Assembly: GCA_009928665.1 (NCBI GenBank)
Contig: SACF01000001.1
Location: 62,001-126,000 of the forward strand
From: Alphaproteobacteria bacterium
GTDB taxonomy: Bacteria; Bacteroidota; Bacteroidia; Bacteroidales; FEN-979
DNA length: 64,000 bases
Direction of reading: 5' to 3'
Under the pieces are notes generated by a model that made no database searches, was not told where the DNA came from, and saw nothing but the letters and a program-made list of their open reading frames with translations. Position 1 is the stretch's first letter; every line of letters starts with the position of its first letter. The position numbers and the translations under genes are program-made. Below are positions 26,431 to 35,056 of the stretch, one piece after another.

Positions 26431-27369
26431 ATGTTCTTTTGCACCATTTCGACCCTGGGGATATTTGTTGGATGTTTGCAACCACAACCGCCATCGAGTC
26501 TTAAAAATGAACATGCCATGAATTACAGAACCCTGACACCTGATGAAGAACGTATCCTGATCCAAAAAGGCACCGAAGCTCCTTTTTCAGGAAAATATGA
26601 AAACTTCAGTGAACCGGGAATCTATGTCTGCAAGCGATGCGGAGCCCCATTGTACCGGTCCGGCGACAAGTTTGATGCGCACTGCGGATGGCCTGCATTT
26701 GATGATGAAATCGGAAATGCCGTGAAACGGGTTCCCGACGCCGACGGAGTCCGGACCGAAATTCAATGTGCCGCCTGTGGCATTCATTTAGGACATCTCT
26801 TTGAAGGCGAGGGCTTTACTCCTAAAAACATCCGGCACTGTGTAAATTCCATCTCTCTCGATTTTATACCCGCAGAAAAGACAACACAAACAGACACTGC
26901 TATTTTTGCCGGAGGATGCTTCTGGGGTGTGGAATATTACATGAAAAAAATCAAGGGTGTGATCTCCACCGAAGTCGGCTATACAGGTGGTCAAAAAGAT
27001 CATCCGACTTACAAAGAAGTGTGTGCCGGCAATACCGGGCACTATGAAGCAATCCGGGTTGTATTTGATACGCAACAGACATCCTTTGAAACGGTGGCAA
27101 AAATGTTCTTCGAGACCCATGATCCTTCCCAGTGGAACCACCAGGGACCCGATTGGGGTGAACAGTACCGGTCGGCGGTATTTTACCGCAATGAGGAACA
27201 AAAGGAGATCACCCTAAAATTAATAGGCCTGTTAAAGCAAAAAGGAATTGCAGTGGTCACTGAATTGAAACCGGCAGCCGAGTTCTGGATTGCCGAAGAT
27301 TATCACCAGGACTATTATGAACATAAAGGGCAAAAACCCTATTGCCACGGATATGTCAAACGGTTCTGA
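26431..27369 (+). CDS. msrBA: Bifunctional peptide methionine sulfoxide reductase MsrB-MsrA, probably exported
   Basis: MsrB comes first: zinc Cys pairs in CKRCGAPLY and CAACGIHLGH, and the catalytic Cys in RHCVNSISLDF. MsrA follows, with its catalytic Cys in FAGGCFWGVEYY, then GHYEAIRVVFD and YHQDYYEHKG. Together they reduce both R- and S-methionine sulfoxide in proteins. The N-terminus MFFCTISTLGIFVGC resembles a short lipoprotein signal, which would place the enzyme in the cell envelope. Start choice is uncertain: a TTG at 26359 gives a longer basic N-terminus before the hydrophobic stretch, and the ATG at 26518 would give a cytosolic form. Confidence 0.88.
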   Translation: MFFCTISTLGIFVGCLQPQPPSSLKNEHAMNYRTLTPDEERILIQKGTEAPFSGKYENFSEPGIYVCKRCGAPLYRSGDKFDAHCGWPAFDDEIGNAVKRVPDADGVRTEIQCAACGIHLGHLFEGEGFTPKNIRHCVNSISLDFIPAEKTTQTDTAIFAGGCFWGVEYYMKKIKGVISTEVGYTGGQKDHPTYKEVCAGNTGHYEAIRVVFDTQQTSFETVAKMFFETHDPSQWNHQGPDWGEQYRSAVFYRNEEQKEITLKLIGLLKQKGIAVVTELKPAAEFWIAEDYHQDYYEHKGQKPYCHGYVKRF

Positions 27370-27432
27370 GCGATAAAGTTCAGCGTCTCTCTTTATTCAT
27401 AACGAATCGGAGCAGGTTCGCAACCTCTCTTT

Positions 27433-27464
27433 TTTGAAAAATATAACATTAATACTTAAATTTG
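27433..27464 (+). promoter_or_regulatory. Bacteroidota promoter (TTTG-N20-TAAATTTG)
   Basis: TTTG at 27433-27436 and TAAATTTG at 27457-27464, 20 nt apart. The implied transcription start near 27471 excludes most longer starts and supports the ATG at 27496. Confidence 0.75.
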
Positions 27465-27495
27465 ACCGATATTTGTGAATTTTAAACCTGATCCC

Positions 27496-28542
27496 ATGAG
27501 AAGAAAGCTCCGTTTTCTGATCCTGACCATCAGCATGGTTTCAACAGGATTTCCGCTGTGGTCGCAAATTTTGGAACTCCGTGAGATCTGTCATTACGAT
27601 TATAAAACCGACTTTACATCCATCGCCGACCGTAAAAAAGATGATCTTTTCCCCAAAGGAAACACCCGGGGGTTCGTACATTTTTACCGCGGTATCAGTT
27701 TGCTGCGTCAGCGATCGTATCGTGAATCCATTCAGGATTTCAAGAATTCATTGACCGATACAACGGTCAACCGTTCACTTTGTAACCTATACCTGGGTAT
27801 TGCTTTTATGCAACTTAAGATGCCTGATAGCATTCTTGCCATGTACAGCAAGGTTTTTAAAGTTCCCGTCGCGGAGTTGAAAAAACCCGAATTCTGGGAC
27901 AACATGCCTTATGAGAAAGATAATACATTTGGTGCCTACCTTATGGGAACCAACAATGCCATCAACAGTCCCACTGATACCCTTTTGATCGAGGCTTTGT
28001 TTAATTATGCGACAAAGGATCCCACCTTCTACGATGCTTTTGTTAATTACGGATATTACTGTTTTTCGACCCAGCGTTTTAGTAAATCCATCGGCCTTTT
28101 GTTAAAAGCCCGTGAACAGGATAAAAAAGACGACAGCACCATGTTGCTTTGCATGGGATATCTTTACCGGCTGGTAGGCGACAATCAGCAATCAATTAAA
28201 TCCTATGATCTGTTGATCAACCAGTTCCCCGATCATGCTGCGGCCTTTAACAACAGGGGTTGTGTTTATGCCTATCTCGAAAAATACAACCGGGCCATCA
28301 GTGATATCGGGCGGGCTGTGACCAAAGAACCCAGGTTGGTTGAATCCTACTGGAACAGGGGACTTGTCTACCTGAAGACTGAAAAGTTTGATCGCGCCGT
28401 AGAAGATTTTTCAGCGGTGATTAGAATTCAGCCAAATTCGGGGGATGCCTATTATTACCGTGGATTCTCCAAAAAAGCCAATGGTGATCTGCCGGGTTCC
28501 GTATCCGATTTTACCAGGGCTCTTGAGTTAAAGAAAAAGTAA
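27496..28542 (+). CDS. Exported tetratricopeptide-repeat protein
   Basis: 348 residues. The signal peptide is MRRKLRFLILTISMVSTGFPLWSQ. At least five TPR units are visible, the clearest being AAFNNRGCVYAYLEKYNRA, ESYWNRGLVYLKTEKFDRA and DAYYYRGFSKKANGDLPGS near the C-terminus. It probably acts as a periplasmic protein-interaction scaffold. It lies 126 nt downstream of msrBA with its own promoter. Function beyond the repeat fold is unknown. Confidence 0.85.
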   Translation: MRRKLRFLILTISMVSTGFPLWSQILELREICHYDYKTDFTSIADRKKDDLFPKGNTRGFVHFYRGISLLRQRSYRESIQDFKNSLTDTTVNRSLCNLYLGIAFMQLKMPDSILAMYSKVFKVPVAELKKPEFWDNMPYEKDNTFGAYLMGTNNAINSPTDTLLIEALFNYATKDPTFYDAFVNYGYYCFSTQRFSKSIGLLLKAREQDKKDDSTMLLCMGYLYRLVGDNQQSIKSYDLLINQFPDHAAAFNNRGCVYAYLEKYNRAISDIGRAVTKEPRLVESYWNRGLVYLKTEKFDRAVEDFSAVIRIQPNSGDAYYYRGFSKKANGDLPGSVSDFTRALELKKK

Positions 28543-28572
28543 TCCCTGATCCGGTGCAATTTAAGTTGTAGG

Positions 28573-28605
28573 CGGAAGGGTTTTCCCTCCGTATTATATT
28601 TTTTT
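28573..28605 (+). terminator. Probable terminator after the TPR gene
   Basis: Stem CGGAAGGG (28573-28580) with CCCTCCG (28585-28591), one bulged A and a TTTT loop, followed by an A/T-rich tract ending in seven T (28599-28605). It ends three bases before the next ATG. Confidence 0.5.
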
Positions 28606-28608
28606 ACG

Positions 28609-29163
28609 ATGATCGTCTTAGAGAATACCCTCATTTCCGACGAAATAAAAACTGTCCGGTTTTCATGCGACCTTTCCCGGTGTAAAGGAGCCTGTTGTAT
28701 TGAGGGCGATGCCGGAGCTCCGCTGGAGGAAGAAGAGATCTCGTTACTGGAGGATCATCTCGACGCCATAAAACCGTTCATGATGGAAGAGGGAGTACTT
28801 GAAGTTGAGCAAACCGGGGTGTTTGATTATGATTCCGAAGGAAGATATGTCACTCCATTGATTCAGGGAGGGGCATGCGTTTTCGTATATTTTGACCACG
28901 AAATTGCCCGGTGTGCCATTGAAAAAGCTTTTTTAGAGAACCGCATCCCGTTTGCAAAACCCATTTCCTGCCACCTGTATCCGATCCGGATAAAAAACAC
29001 CGGGTTCAACGAGTTGTTAAACTACCACAAATGGCCGATCTGCCGAAAAGCGCTCGAAAAGGGATACCATGAAAAAACGCCTCTTTACCGGTTTCTGGAA
29101 GAGGCGTTAATCCGTAAATACGGAAGAAGTTGGTACAACAAACTGGTTAAGTTACTGCATTAG
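28609..29163 (+). CDS. DUF3109 family cysteine-rich protein
   Basis: 184 residues. The N-terminal FSCDLSRCKGACCIEGDAGAP gives a Cys cluster (CxxxCC), and additional Cys residues occur in GGACVFVYF, ARCAIEKAF, ISCHLYPIRI and WPICRKALEK. This pattern, related to YkgJ/UPF0153-like zinc or Fe-S cluster proteins, defines DUF3109, which is common in Bacteroidota; no activity is established. The 3' end overlaps the convergent ferritin gene by 17 bp. Confidence 0.88.
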   Translation: MIVLENTLISDEIKTVRFSCDLSRCKGACCIEGDAGAPLEEEEISLLEDHLDAIKPFMMEEGVLEVEQTGVFDYDSEGRYVTPLIQGGACVFVYFDHEIARCAIEKAFLENRIPFAKPISCHLYPIRIKNTGFNELLNYHKWPICRKALEKGYHEKTPLYRFLEEALIRKYGRSWYNKLVKLLH

Positions 29164-29686
29164 CTCCCCCGGATTGAGCAAGTGAAGTCCTTTTTGCCAC
29201 AGCCAGAGCTGAAAATTCCTTGTCCATCAGGAACAATCCCCCCTTTTCCGGTCCGGCCAGTTTGATCTGGTCAAGAATACTGCGTACTGTGCTCTCTTCT
29301 TCAATTTGCTCATTGATGTACCATTGGAGGTAGTTGCCAGTGGTATAATACTTTTCTTTCACGCAAATGGCATACAGTTCGTTGATCGAGGACGAAATGT
29401 ACTCTTCGTGCTTCAATACCTGCTGAAACAGATCCACCAGGGTTTTGAATTTGGACTCAGGCGCCTCCAGGGCAGGAATGACCGCCGTGCCACCGCGGTC
29501 ATTGAGATAGTGCACCAACTTGAGCATATGAATACGCTCCTCTTCCGTCTGGGCATAAAGCCAGTCAGCAGCCCCCGGAAACCCGTTTCTTTCGGCCCAG
29601 GAGGCCATTGCCAGATAAATCCGTGACGAATGTTCTTCGCGTTTGATTTGCTCGTTGATCGCTTTTTCAACATTCTTTGTTATCAT
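29147..29686 (-). CDS. ftnA: Non-heme ferritin
   Basis: 179 residues with the four-helix ferritin pattern. Ferroxidase-site residues are in EEHSSRIYLAMASWAERNGF (Glu, Tyr) and AQTEEERIHMLKLVHY (Glu-Glu and His), and in the third helix YLQWYINEQIEEESTV. It stores iron as ferrihydrite and limits Fenton chemistry in the cytoplasm. It follows the ATP synthase operon's last gene but is transcribed as a downstream neighbour after a 55-nt gap. Its 3' end overlaps the DUF3109 gene. Confidence 0.95.
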   Translation of the reverse strand: MITKNVEKAINEQIKREEHSSRIYLAMASWAERNGFPGAADWLYAQTEEERIHMLKLVHYLNDRGGTAVIPALEAPESKFKTLVDLFQQVLKHEEYISSSINELYAICVKEKYYTTGNYLQWYINEQIEEESTVRSILDQIKLAGPEKGGLFLMDKEFSALAVAKRTSLAQSGGANAVT

Positions 29687-29741
29687 AATCGTTGTGTTTT
29701 ACTGGTTATCAATTGGAATTTTTCGTAAAATAGATTTTGCG

Positions 29742-30626
29742 TTAACCTTTTAATGCTTCTGCTCCCGATACGATTTCCAGGATATCGTTGGTGATTGCAT
29801 TTTGCCGTGCCTTGTTGTATGAGATATTCAGTTCCCGGAGCAGTTCCGTTGCATTGTCGGTCGCCTTTTGCATGGCAGTCATCCGGGCTCCCTGTTCGGA
29901 AGCAAAAGAATCCAGAATTGCTTTAAATAACTGAATCCGCAGGGTTTTAGGGATGAGCTCACGGACAATGGTTTCACGGTCAGGTTCAAAAATATAATCT
30001 GCAGCGTTTTTTTGTGATGCTTTTATTTCCTGCTCTGCAACAATGGGCAAATATTGTTCAACCACCAACCGTTGGACCGCAGCGTTCTTAAATTGATTGT
30101 ATACCAGTTCAATCCGGTCGAACTCTTTTGCCACGAATCCTTTCATGATTTTTTCGGCCAATGGGGAGACCTGATCAAATGTCAGATGATCAAACAGTTC
30201 ATCATGAGTTTCGAGGACCTTGAATTTTCTTTTCCTGAAATATTCCGTAGCTTTTTTCCCGATGGTAATAAAACTGACATTCCCTTTGCTGTAAGGGTCT
30301 TTATATAAATCGGAGCATAGGGCCAGCGCCGCTTTGATGATGTTTGAATTGAATGCGCCACACAGCCCGCGGTTGGAAGCGATAACGATAAGAAGAATTT
30401 TTTCGGGTTTGCGTTCCTGTGAAAAAACACTTTCCTCGGTGACTTCGATGCTGGAGCACAGGTTTTGCAGTATTTCACGAAGTTTGGCTGCAAAAGGCCG
30501 CAATTTTATGATTGCGGTCTGCGATTTCCGCAATTTGGAAGCCGCCACCATTTTCATGGCGTTGGTGATCTGCTGGGTGGATTTTACCGAGGCGATCCGC
30601 AGTCGTACTTCCTTTAATCCGGCCAT
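29742..30626 (-). CDS. atpG: F-type ATP synthase gamma subunit
   Basis: 294 residues. The typical N-terminal MAGLKEVRLRIASVKSTQQITNAMKMVAASKLRKS and C-terminal YNKARQNAITNDILEIVSGAEAL helices form the rotor coiled-coil; the central SNRGLCGAFNSNI strand is diagnostic. It transmits rotation from the c-ring to the catalytic hexamer. It begins 9 nt after atpA and is the last atp gene here, with no beta or epsilon gene following. Confidence 0.97.
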   Translation of the reverse strand: MAGLKEVRLRIASVKSTQQITNAMKMVAASKLRKSQTAIIKLRPFAAKLREILQNLCSSIEVTEESVFSQERKPEKILLIVIASNRGLCGAFNSNIIKAALALCSDLYKDPYSKGNVSFITIGKKATEYFRKRKFKVLETHDELFDHLTFDQVSPLAEKIMKGFVAKEFDRIELVYNQFKNAAVQRLVVEQYLPIVAEQEIKASQKNAADYIFEPDRETIVRELIPKTLRIQLFKAILDSFASEQGARMTAMQKATDNATELLRELNISYNKARQNAITNDILEIVSGAEALKG

Positions 30627-30635
30627 TTCAGAGGG

Positions 30636-32225
30636 CTATTTCTTTTCTTCGTATTTCTTTGATATTTCCCGTGCAACTTGTTCCATGGTTTTCATATCTT
30701 CATCCAGGATCTTGCCGGCTTTGAGGTTATTGAGAACCGCCTGATGAGTCACATCCATAAAGTGCAAGTATTCCGTTTCGAAATTGTTGATATTTTTCAC
30801 GGGTACATTGCGGAGCAGGCCGCGGGTTCCACAAAAAATTATGGCAATTTGCTTTTCAACGGGCATGGGTGTATACTGCGGTTGCTTGAGGATCTCGACA
30901 TTCCGCGCTCCCTTATCAAGAACCGCCTTTGTTGCGGCATCCAAGTCGGATCCGAATTTTGAGAACGCCTCCAGTTCGCGGTACTCAGCCTGGTCGAGCT
31001 TCAGGGTGCCCGCCACCTTTTTCATCGATTTAATCTGGGCATTTCCCCCAACGCGCGAAACGGAGATCCCAACGTTGATAGCCGGTCGTATTCCTGCGTT
31101 GAAGAGACCTGTTTCCAGGAATATCTGGCCGTCGGTTATGGAGATAACATTCGTGGGGATATAAGCTGAAACGTCGCCAGCCTGGGTTTCGATGATGGGT
31201 AATGCTGTCAGTGATCCTCCGCCTTTGACTTTATTTTTCAGGTTTTCGGGAAGGTCGTTCATCTGGCGGGCAATATCATCAGAGGAGATGATGCGGGCAG
31301 CCCTTTCAAGCAACCGCGAATGCAGGTAGAAAACATCGCCGGGATATGCTTCACGGCCGGGCGGGCGGCGCAGCAAAAGGGACACTTCGCGGTAGGCAAC
31401 CGCCTGTTTTGAAAGGTCATCATAAATCACCAGAGCCGGACGTCCCGTATCACGGAAATACTCCCCGATAGCAGCCCCGGCAAAAGGTGCATAGAATTGC
31501 ATGGCAGCAGGATCCGACGCGGTAGCGGCAACCACGATGGTATATGCCATGGCTCCTTTTTCTTCAAGCGTCTTTACAATATTGGCGACGGTAGAACCCT
31601 TCTGCCCGATTGCCACATAGATACAGTAAACCGGTTCACCACGATGGTAAAATTCTTTCTGATTGATGATTGTATCAATGGCAATGGCGGTTTTCCCGGT
31701 CTGCCGATCGCCAATGATCAGTTCGCGCTGTCCCCGGCCGATCGGAATCATCGCATCGATGGGTTTAATTCCTGTTTGCAAAGGCTGGTTGACAGGCTGG
31801 CGGAAGATTACCCCGGGAGCTTTACGTTCCAGCGGCATTTCAAGTCGTTCCCCTTCAATCCTGCCTTTCCCGTCAATTGGTTCACCCAGGGTGTTGACCA
31901 CGCGCCCGAGCAAACCCTCACCCACTTCGATCGATGCAATTCGGCGGGTACGCTTTACCACATCCCCTTCTTTAATCTCATAGGACTCTCCCAGCATGAC
32001 CGCTCCCACATTGTCAGCCTCAAGATTCAGAACGATCGCTTTCAATCCGTTTTTTTCAAATTCGATCAATTCACCGCTTTCGGCATTGTCCAAACCATAA
32101 ATACGGGCAATGCCATCACCCACGGTGAGGACAGTTCCGACCTCTTCCAGTTCGTATTCGCTGTGATATCCGGCCAGTTCTTTGCGTAATATCGCCGTAA
32201 CTTCAGCAGGCTTAATTTCAGCCAT
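30636..32225 (-). CDS. atpA: F-type ATP synthase alpha subunit
   Basis: 529 residues. Motifs: Walker [53 protein letters not shown] and the [20 protein letters not shown] signature. The alpha subunit forms the non-catalytic nucleotide sites and part of the catalytic interfaces of F1. A 12-bp hairpin lies in the 68-nt gap upstream. Confidence 0.98.
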   Translation of the reverse strand: MAEIKPAEVTAILRKELAGYHSEYELEEVGTVLTVGDGIARIYGLDNAESGELIEFEKNGLKAIVLNLEADNVGAVMLGESYEIKEGDVVKRTRRIASIEVGEGLLGRVVNTLGEPIDGKGRIEGERLEMPLERKAPGVIFRQPVNQPLQTGIKPIDAMIPIGRGQRELIIGDRQTGKTAIAIDTIINQKEFYHRGEPVYCIYVAIGQKGSTVANIVKTLEEKGAMAYTIVVAATASDPAAMQFYAPFAGAAIGEYFRDTGRPALVIYDDLSKQAVAYREVSLLLRRPPGREAYPGDVFYLHSRLLERAARIISSDDIARQMNDLPENLKNKVKGGGSLTALPIIETQAGDVSAYIPTNVISITDGQIFLETGLFNAGIRPAINVGISVSRVGGNAQIKSMKKVAGTLKLDQAEYRELEAFSKFGSDLDAATKAVLDKGARNVEILKQPQYTPMPVEKQIAIIFCGTRGLLRNVPVKNINNFETEYLHFMDVTHQAVLNNLKAGKILDEDMKTMEQVAREISKKYEEKK

Positions 32226-32260
32226 AATATCTCTCGTTTATTGTGTGTATCAGTCAATCC

Positions 32261-32288
32261 GGACGATTGATGAATCCATCAATCGTCC
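32261..32288 (-). other. Perfect 12-bp hairpin between atpH and atpA
   Basis: Arms 32261-32272 and 32277-32288 (GGACGATTGATG / CATCAATCGTCC) with a 4-nt loop. No T-run follows on the minus strand, so transcription should pass through; the structure may protect or process the operon mRNA. Confidence 0.8.
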
Positions 32289-32293
32289 CGTAA

Positions 32294-32854
32294 TTAAAAT
32301 CCTTTTTTGTACAAATTCACTTTGGCGACGGCACTTCGCAGGTTTTCAATTTCCCTTCTGATGCTTGCATCAAATTGTTTATCCTTCCATGAAAGAACAA
32401 ATCCGCCGATCAGGGAGTCATCAATAGCGACCTTCAAGTCGATATCCGACCGGGTATACCGGCTCATGATGGCCATGACGTTCCTTCTGATCTCATCATC
32501 GGGATGAACCGGCGATGAAAAATATACTTTCAAAATGTTTTTATAGGCAAGATACAATTCCACAATCTCAAGGGAGATCTCATGCAGAAATGATTCACGC
32601 CGTTTTCTGACCATGATCAGCATATAGTTCAGGGTCAGCGGCTGAACTTTACCGGAAAAAATATGCCGGATCACGGATAATTTTTTATCTGTATGAATAA
32701 CCGGACTTTTCATTAACAACCTTAACTCGCGATTTTGATCACAGGTCTCCGACACCAGCAAATTATCCCTGTAGACCTCTTCCACAAGGTTTTTCTCGAC
32801 CGAAAGGTCGAAAAGGGCTTTTGCATAACGTTTGGCTACCAGCGAAATTTTCAT
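32294..32854 (-). CDS. atpH: F-type ATP synthase delta subunit
   Basis: 186 residues, from VAKRYAKALFDLSVEKNLVEEV at the N-terminus to the C-terminal IDDSLIGGFVLSWKDKQFDASIRREIENL typical of OSCP/delta. It links F1 to the peripheral b stalk. It is 11 nt downstream of atpF. Confidence 0.96.
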   Translation of the reverse strand: MKISLVAKRYAKALFDLSVEKNLVEEVYRDNLLVSETCDQNRELRLLMKSPVIHTDKKLSVIRHIFSGKVQPLTLNYMLIMVRKRRESFLHEISLEIVELYLAYKNILKVYFSSPVHPDDEIRRNVMAIMSRYTRSDIDLKVAIDDSLIGGFVLSWKDKQFDASIRREIENLRSAVAKVNLYKKGF

Positions 32855-32865
32855 GGGATCACCGG

Positions 32866-33360
32866 TTAGTTGAATTTATAATCTTTGAGCAACCCTTTAA
32901 TGTATGCTTCCTGTTCCCTGGGTTCCGAAAGCTCTCTTTTCAGGATCAATCTGGCCAGGTCAAGGGAACTCTGAGCAATCTGATTTTTCAGTTCGGTCAT
33001 GGCAGCCATTTTTTCGCTGTAGATGCTCTCTTTTGCACTTTCAATTATTCTTGAAGCCTCTTCTCCTGCCTTCAACCGGGCATCTTCAATGATTTTCTCT
33101 TTAATTTTCCGGGCTTCATTCATCATGGCATCCCGCTCGTTTTTGGCTTCCTGCATCAGCTGTTCATTGCTGAATTTGAGCTTTTTCATCTCTTCCTTCG
33201 CCTGATTAGCTGCATTCAGCGCTTCGTGTATCGAAGTTTCACGCTCATGTAGCATTTTTAAAATTGGTTTCCAGGCAAATTTTCCAAGGATGAACAGCAA
33301 CAACAAAAAAGCCAGTGTCATCCAAAAAAGCAATCCCAGTCCCGGCGTTATTAATTCCAT
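32866..33360 (-). CDS. atpF: F-type ATP synthase b subunit
   Basis: 164 residues. One N-terminal TM helix (LGLLFWMTLAFLLLLFILGKFAW) is followed by a long, charged coiled coil (ALNAANQAKEEMKKLKFSNE and on). It forms the peripheral stalk. It follows a strong hairpin after atpE. Confidence 0.96.
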   Translation of the reverse strand: MELITPGLGLLFWMTLAFLLLLFILGKFAWKPILKMLHERETSIHEALNAANQAKEEMKKLKFSNEQLMQEAKNERDAMMNEARKIKEKIIEDARLKAGEEASRIIESAKESIYSEKMAAMTELKNQIAQSSLDLARLILKRELSEPREQEAYIKGLLKDYKFN

Positions 33361-33396
33361 GTCGTTATGTTTTGAAGGTTCTTAATTTCAGGGTAA

Positions 33397-33427
33397 TTCA
33401 CGGAACAACCGATCGTTGTTCCGTGAA
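33397..33427 (-). other. Perfect 13-bp hairpin between atpE and atpF
   Basis: Arms 33397-33409 and 33415-33427 (TTCACGGAACAAC / GTTGTTCCGTGAA) with a 5-nt loop, 13 nt after the atpE stop. No T-run follows on the minus strand. Placement just 3' of the c-subunit gene suits a structure that raises c-subunit mRNA stability relative to its neighbours. Confidence 0.85.
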
Positions 33428-33440
33428 CAACCTGATTCCG

Positions 33441-33734
<294 letters not shown>

Positions 33735-33774
33735 TCATTCTTCATTTGAAATCGTCCATCGCAAGTTGTCCATT

Positions 33775-34875
33775 TCAATGGTGTTCCGGCTCAATAGTGG
33801 CCAAACCGAAATAGAGCGCCGAAAGAAGGGTGAAAACATACGCCTGGATAAAGGCTACCAGCAGCTCCAGAAGATCCATGAAAACCATGAAAGCTACCGA
33901 TACTACGGAAACGCCCAGTCCCAATGCTGCGCTGATCGCTCCGAAAATAAAGATAAGGCTCACGAATCCGAGTACGATGATGTGCCCGGCGGTAATATTC
34001 GCGAAGAGTCGGACCATCAGTACGAAGGGTTTGGTTATGATCCCGATAATTTCGACAACCGGCATAAGCGGCAACGGAATTTTCAGCCACCAGGGGACAC
34101 CGGGCGTGTTGATGATATCGATCCAATAGTGTTTATTCCCGTTGAGGGTCGTGATGATGAAAGTGAAAACCGCCATGACCAGTGTTACGGCTATGTTCCC
34201 GGTTACGTTTGCTCCTCCCGGGAAGAAGGGTATCAATCCGAAAAGATTGTTGAAGAAGATAAAAAAGAATACAGTCAGAAGAAAGGGCATGAACTTCTCA
34301 TACCGCTTCTCCCCGATCGAACTTTTGGCAATATCATCCCTGATAAACAAAATCAGGGGCTCTAACAGGGATTGTAACCCTTTAGGGGCTGTATTGGGAT
34401 TGTGTTTATACCGGCGAGCCACCGAAACAAAAATCCATATCAACAGTAAAGAGCTAATAAAGATCGCCAGAACCGTTTTGGTGATTGAAAAATCATACAC
34501 CCTGGCGGCAATTGATCCGGACGCCCCTGTATCAGCAACCCTGATAATTTTTCCTTTGTCAGGTCCGTCCTGTTCCAACCTGAATCCCTGATAACTGTGT
34601 GTCTCATTATGAAACCGGTTCGAGGAAAAAACATGTACCTTACCATCATACAACAATATCACGGGCAACGGAACAGTAATATGAAGGCTTCCGATTTCAG
34701 CAATATGCCATTCGTGATTGTCGACAACGTGTTCCATAATCATCCGGCCGGCATTGAAAGATTCCTGTTCTCCGGAAGCGGGATGATCCGCTGTACCGGC
34801 CCTGACGGTACAGGTAAACAGAATCACGAAGAGCATTATCGCTGTCTTCCCGAAAAACAATCCTTTCTTGAGCAT
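33775..34875 (-). CDS. atpB: F-type ATP synthase a subunit, with cleavable N-terminal extension
   Basis: 366 residues from MLKKGLFFGK. A hydrophobic signal-like stretch (TAIMLFVILFTCTVRAGTA) and a ~110-residue periplasmic extension precede the TM domain, which is usual in Bacteroidota. The essential Arg lies in KPFVLMVRLFANITAGHII, followed by the C-terminal helix AYVFTLLSALYFGLA. It forms the ion half-channels against the c-ring. The promoter at 34915-34944 lies within the longest open frame, so the ATG at 34917 cannot be used. First gene of the operon. Confidence 0.95.
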   Translation of the reverse strand: MLKKGLFFGKTAIMLFVILFTCTVRAGTADHPASGEQESFNAGRMIMEHVVDNHEWHIAEIGSLHITVPLPVILLYDGKVHVFSSNRFHNETHSYQGFRLEQDGPDKGKIIRVADTGASGSIAARVYDFSITKTVLAIFISSLLLIWIFVSVARRYKHNPNTAPKGLQSLLEPLILFIRDDIAKSSIGEKRYEKFMPFLLTVFFFIFFNNLFGLIPFFPGGANVTGNIAVTLVMAVFTFIITTLNGNKHYWIDIINTPGVPWWLKIPLPLMPVVEIIGIITKPFVLMVRLFANITAGHIIVLGFVSLIFIFGAISAALGLGVSVVSVAFMVFMDLLELLVAFIQAYVFTLLSALYFGLATIEPEHH

Positions 34876-34914
34876 GGCAGGCATCATGAAGTAAAGGGAA
34901 TCAATATTGAAGTG

Positions 34915-34944
34915 CAAAATTAGAAATTAAACTTTAATTACAAA
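34915..34944 (-). promoter_or_regulatory. Promoter of the ATP synthase operon (TTTG-N18-TAATTTTG)
   Basis: Minus strand: TTTG at 34944-34941 and TAATTTTG at 34922-34915. It is about 40 nt upstream of the atpB ATG and divergent from the TolC gene promoter. Confidence 0.65.
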
Positions 34945-35027
34945 CCCAATCACAAATATAAGCGTTTTGAGGGTTGTAACCAAATTACAAATTCATCGTC
35001 TTACGTCCCTGATGAATGTAAAATCAC

Positions 35028-35035
35028 TACTTTTG
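35028..35035 (+). promoter_or_regulatory. Promoter -7 element TACTTTTG
   Basis: TAnnTTTG match 21 nt before the ATG at 35057, excluding the longer frame that starts at 34967. No clear -33 box. Confidence 0.55.
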
Positions 35036-35056
35036 AAGCCTTTTAAATTCCGCACC

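Noticed and set aside
27475-27495. GTG start giving a longer TPR protein
   Set aside because: The promoter at 27433-27464 would place transcription initiation at or next to the GTG; the ATG at 27496 begins a normal signal peptide.
31497-32189. Long plus-strand open frame (230 codons)
   Set aside because: Antisense to atpA; low-complexity shadow of a conserved gene with no family resemblance.
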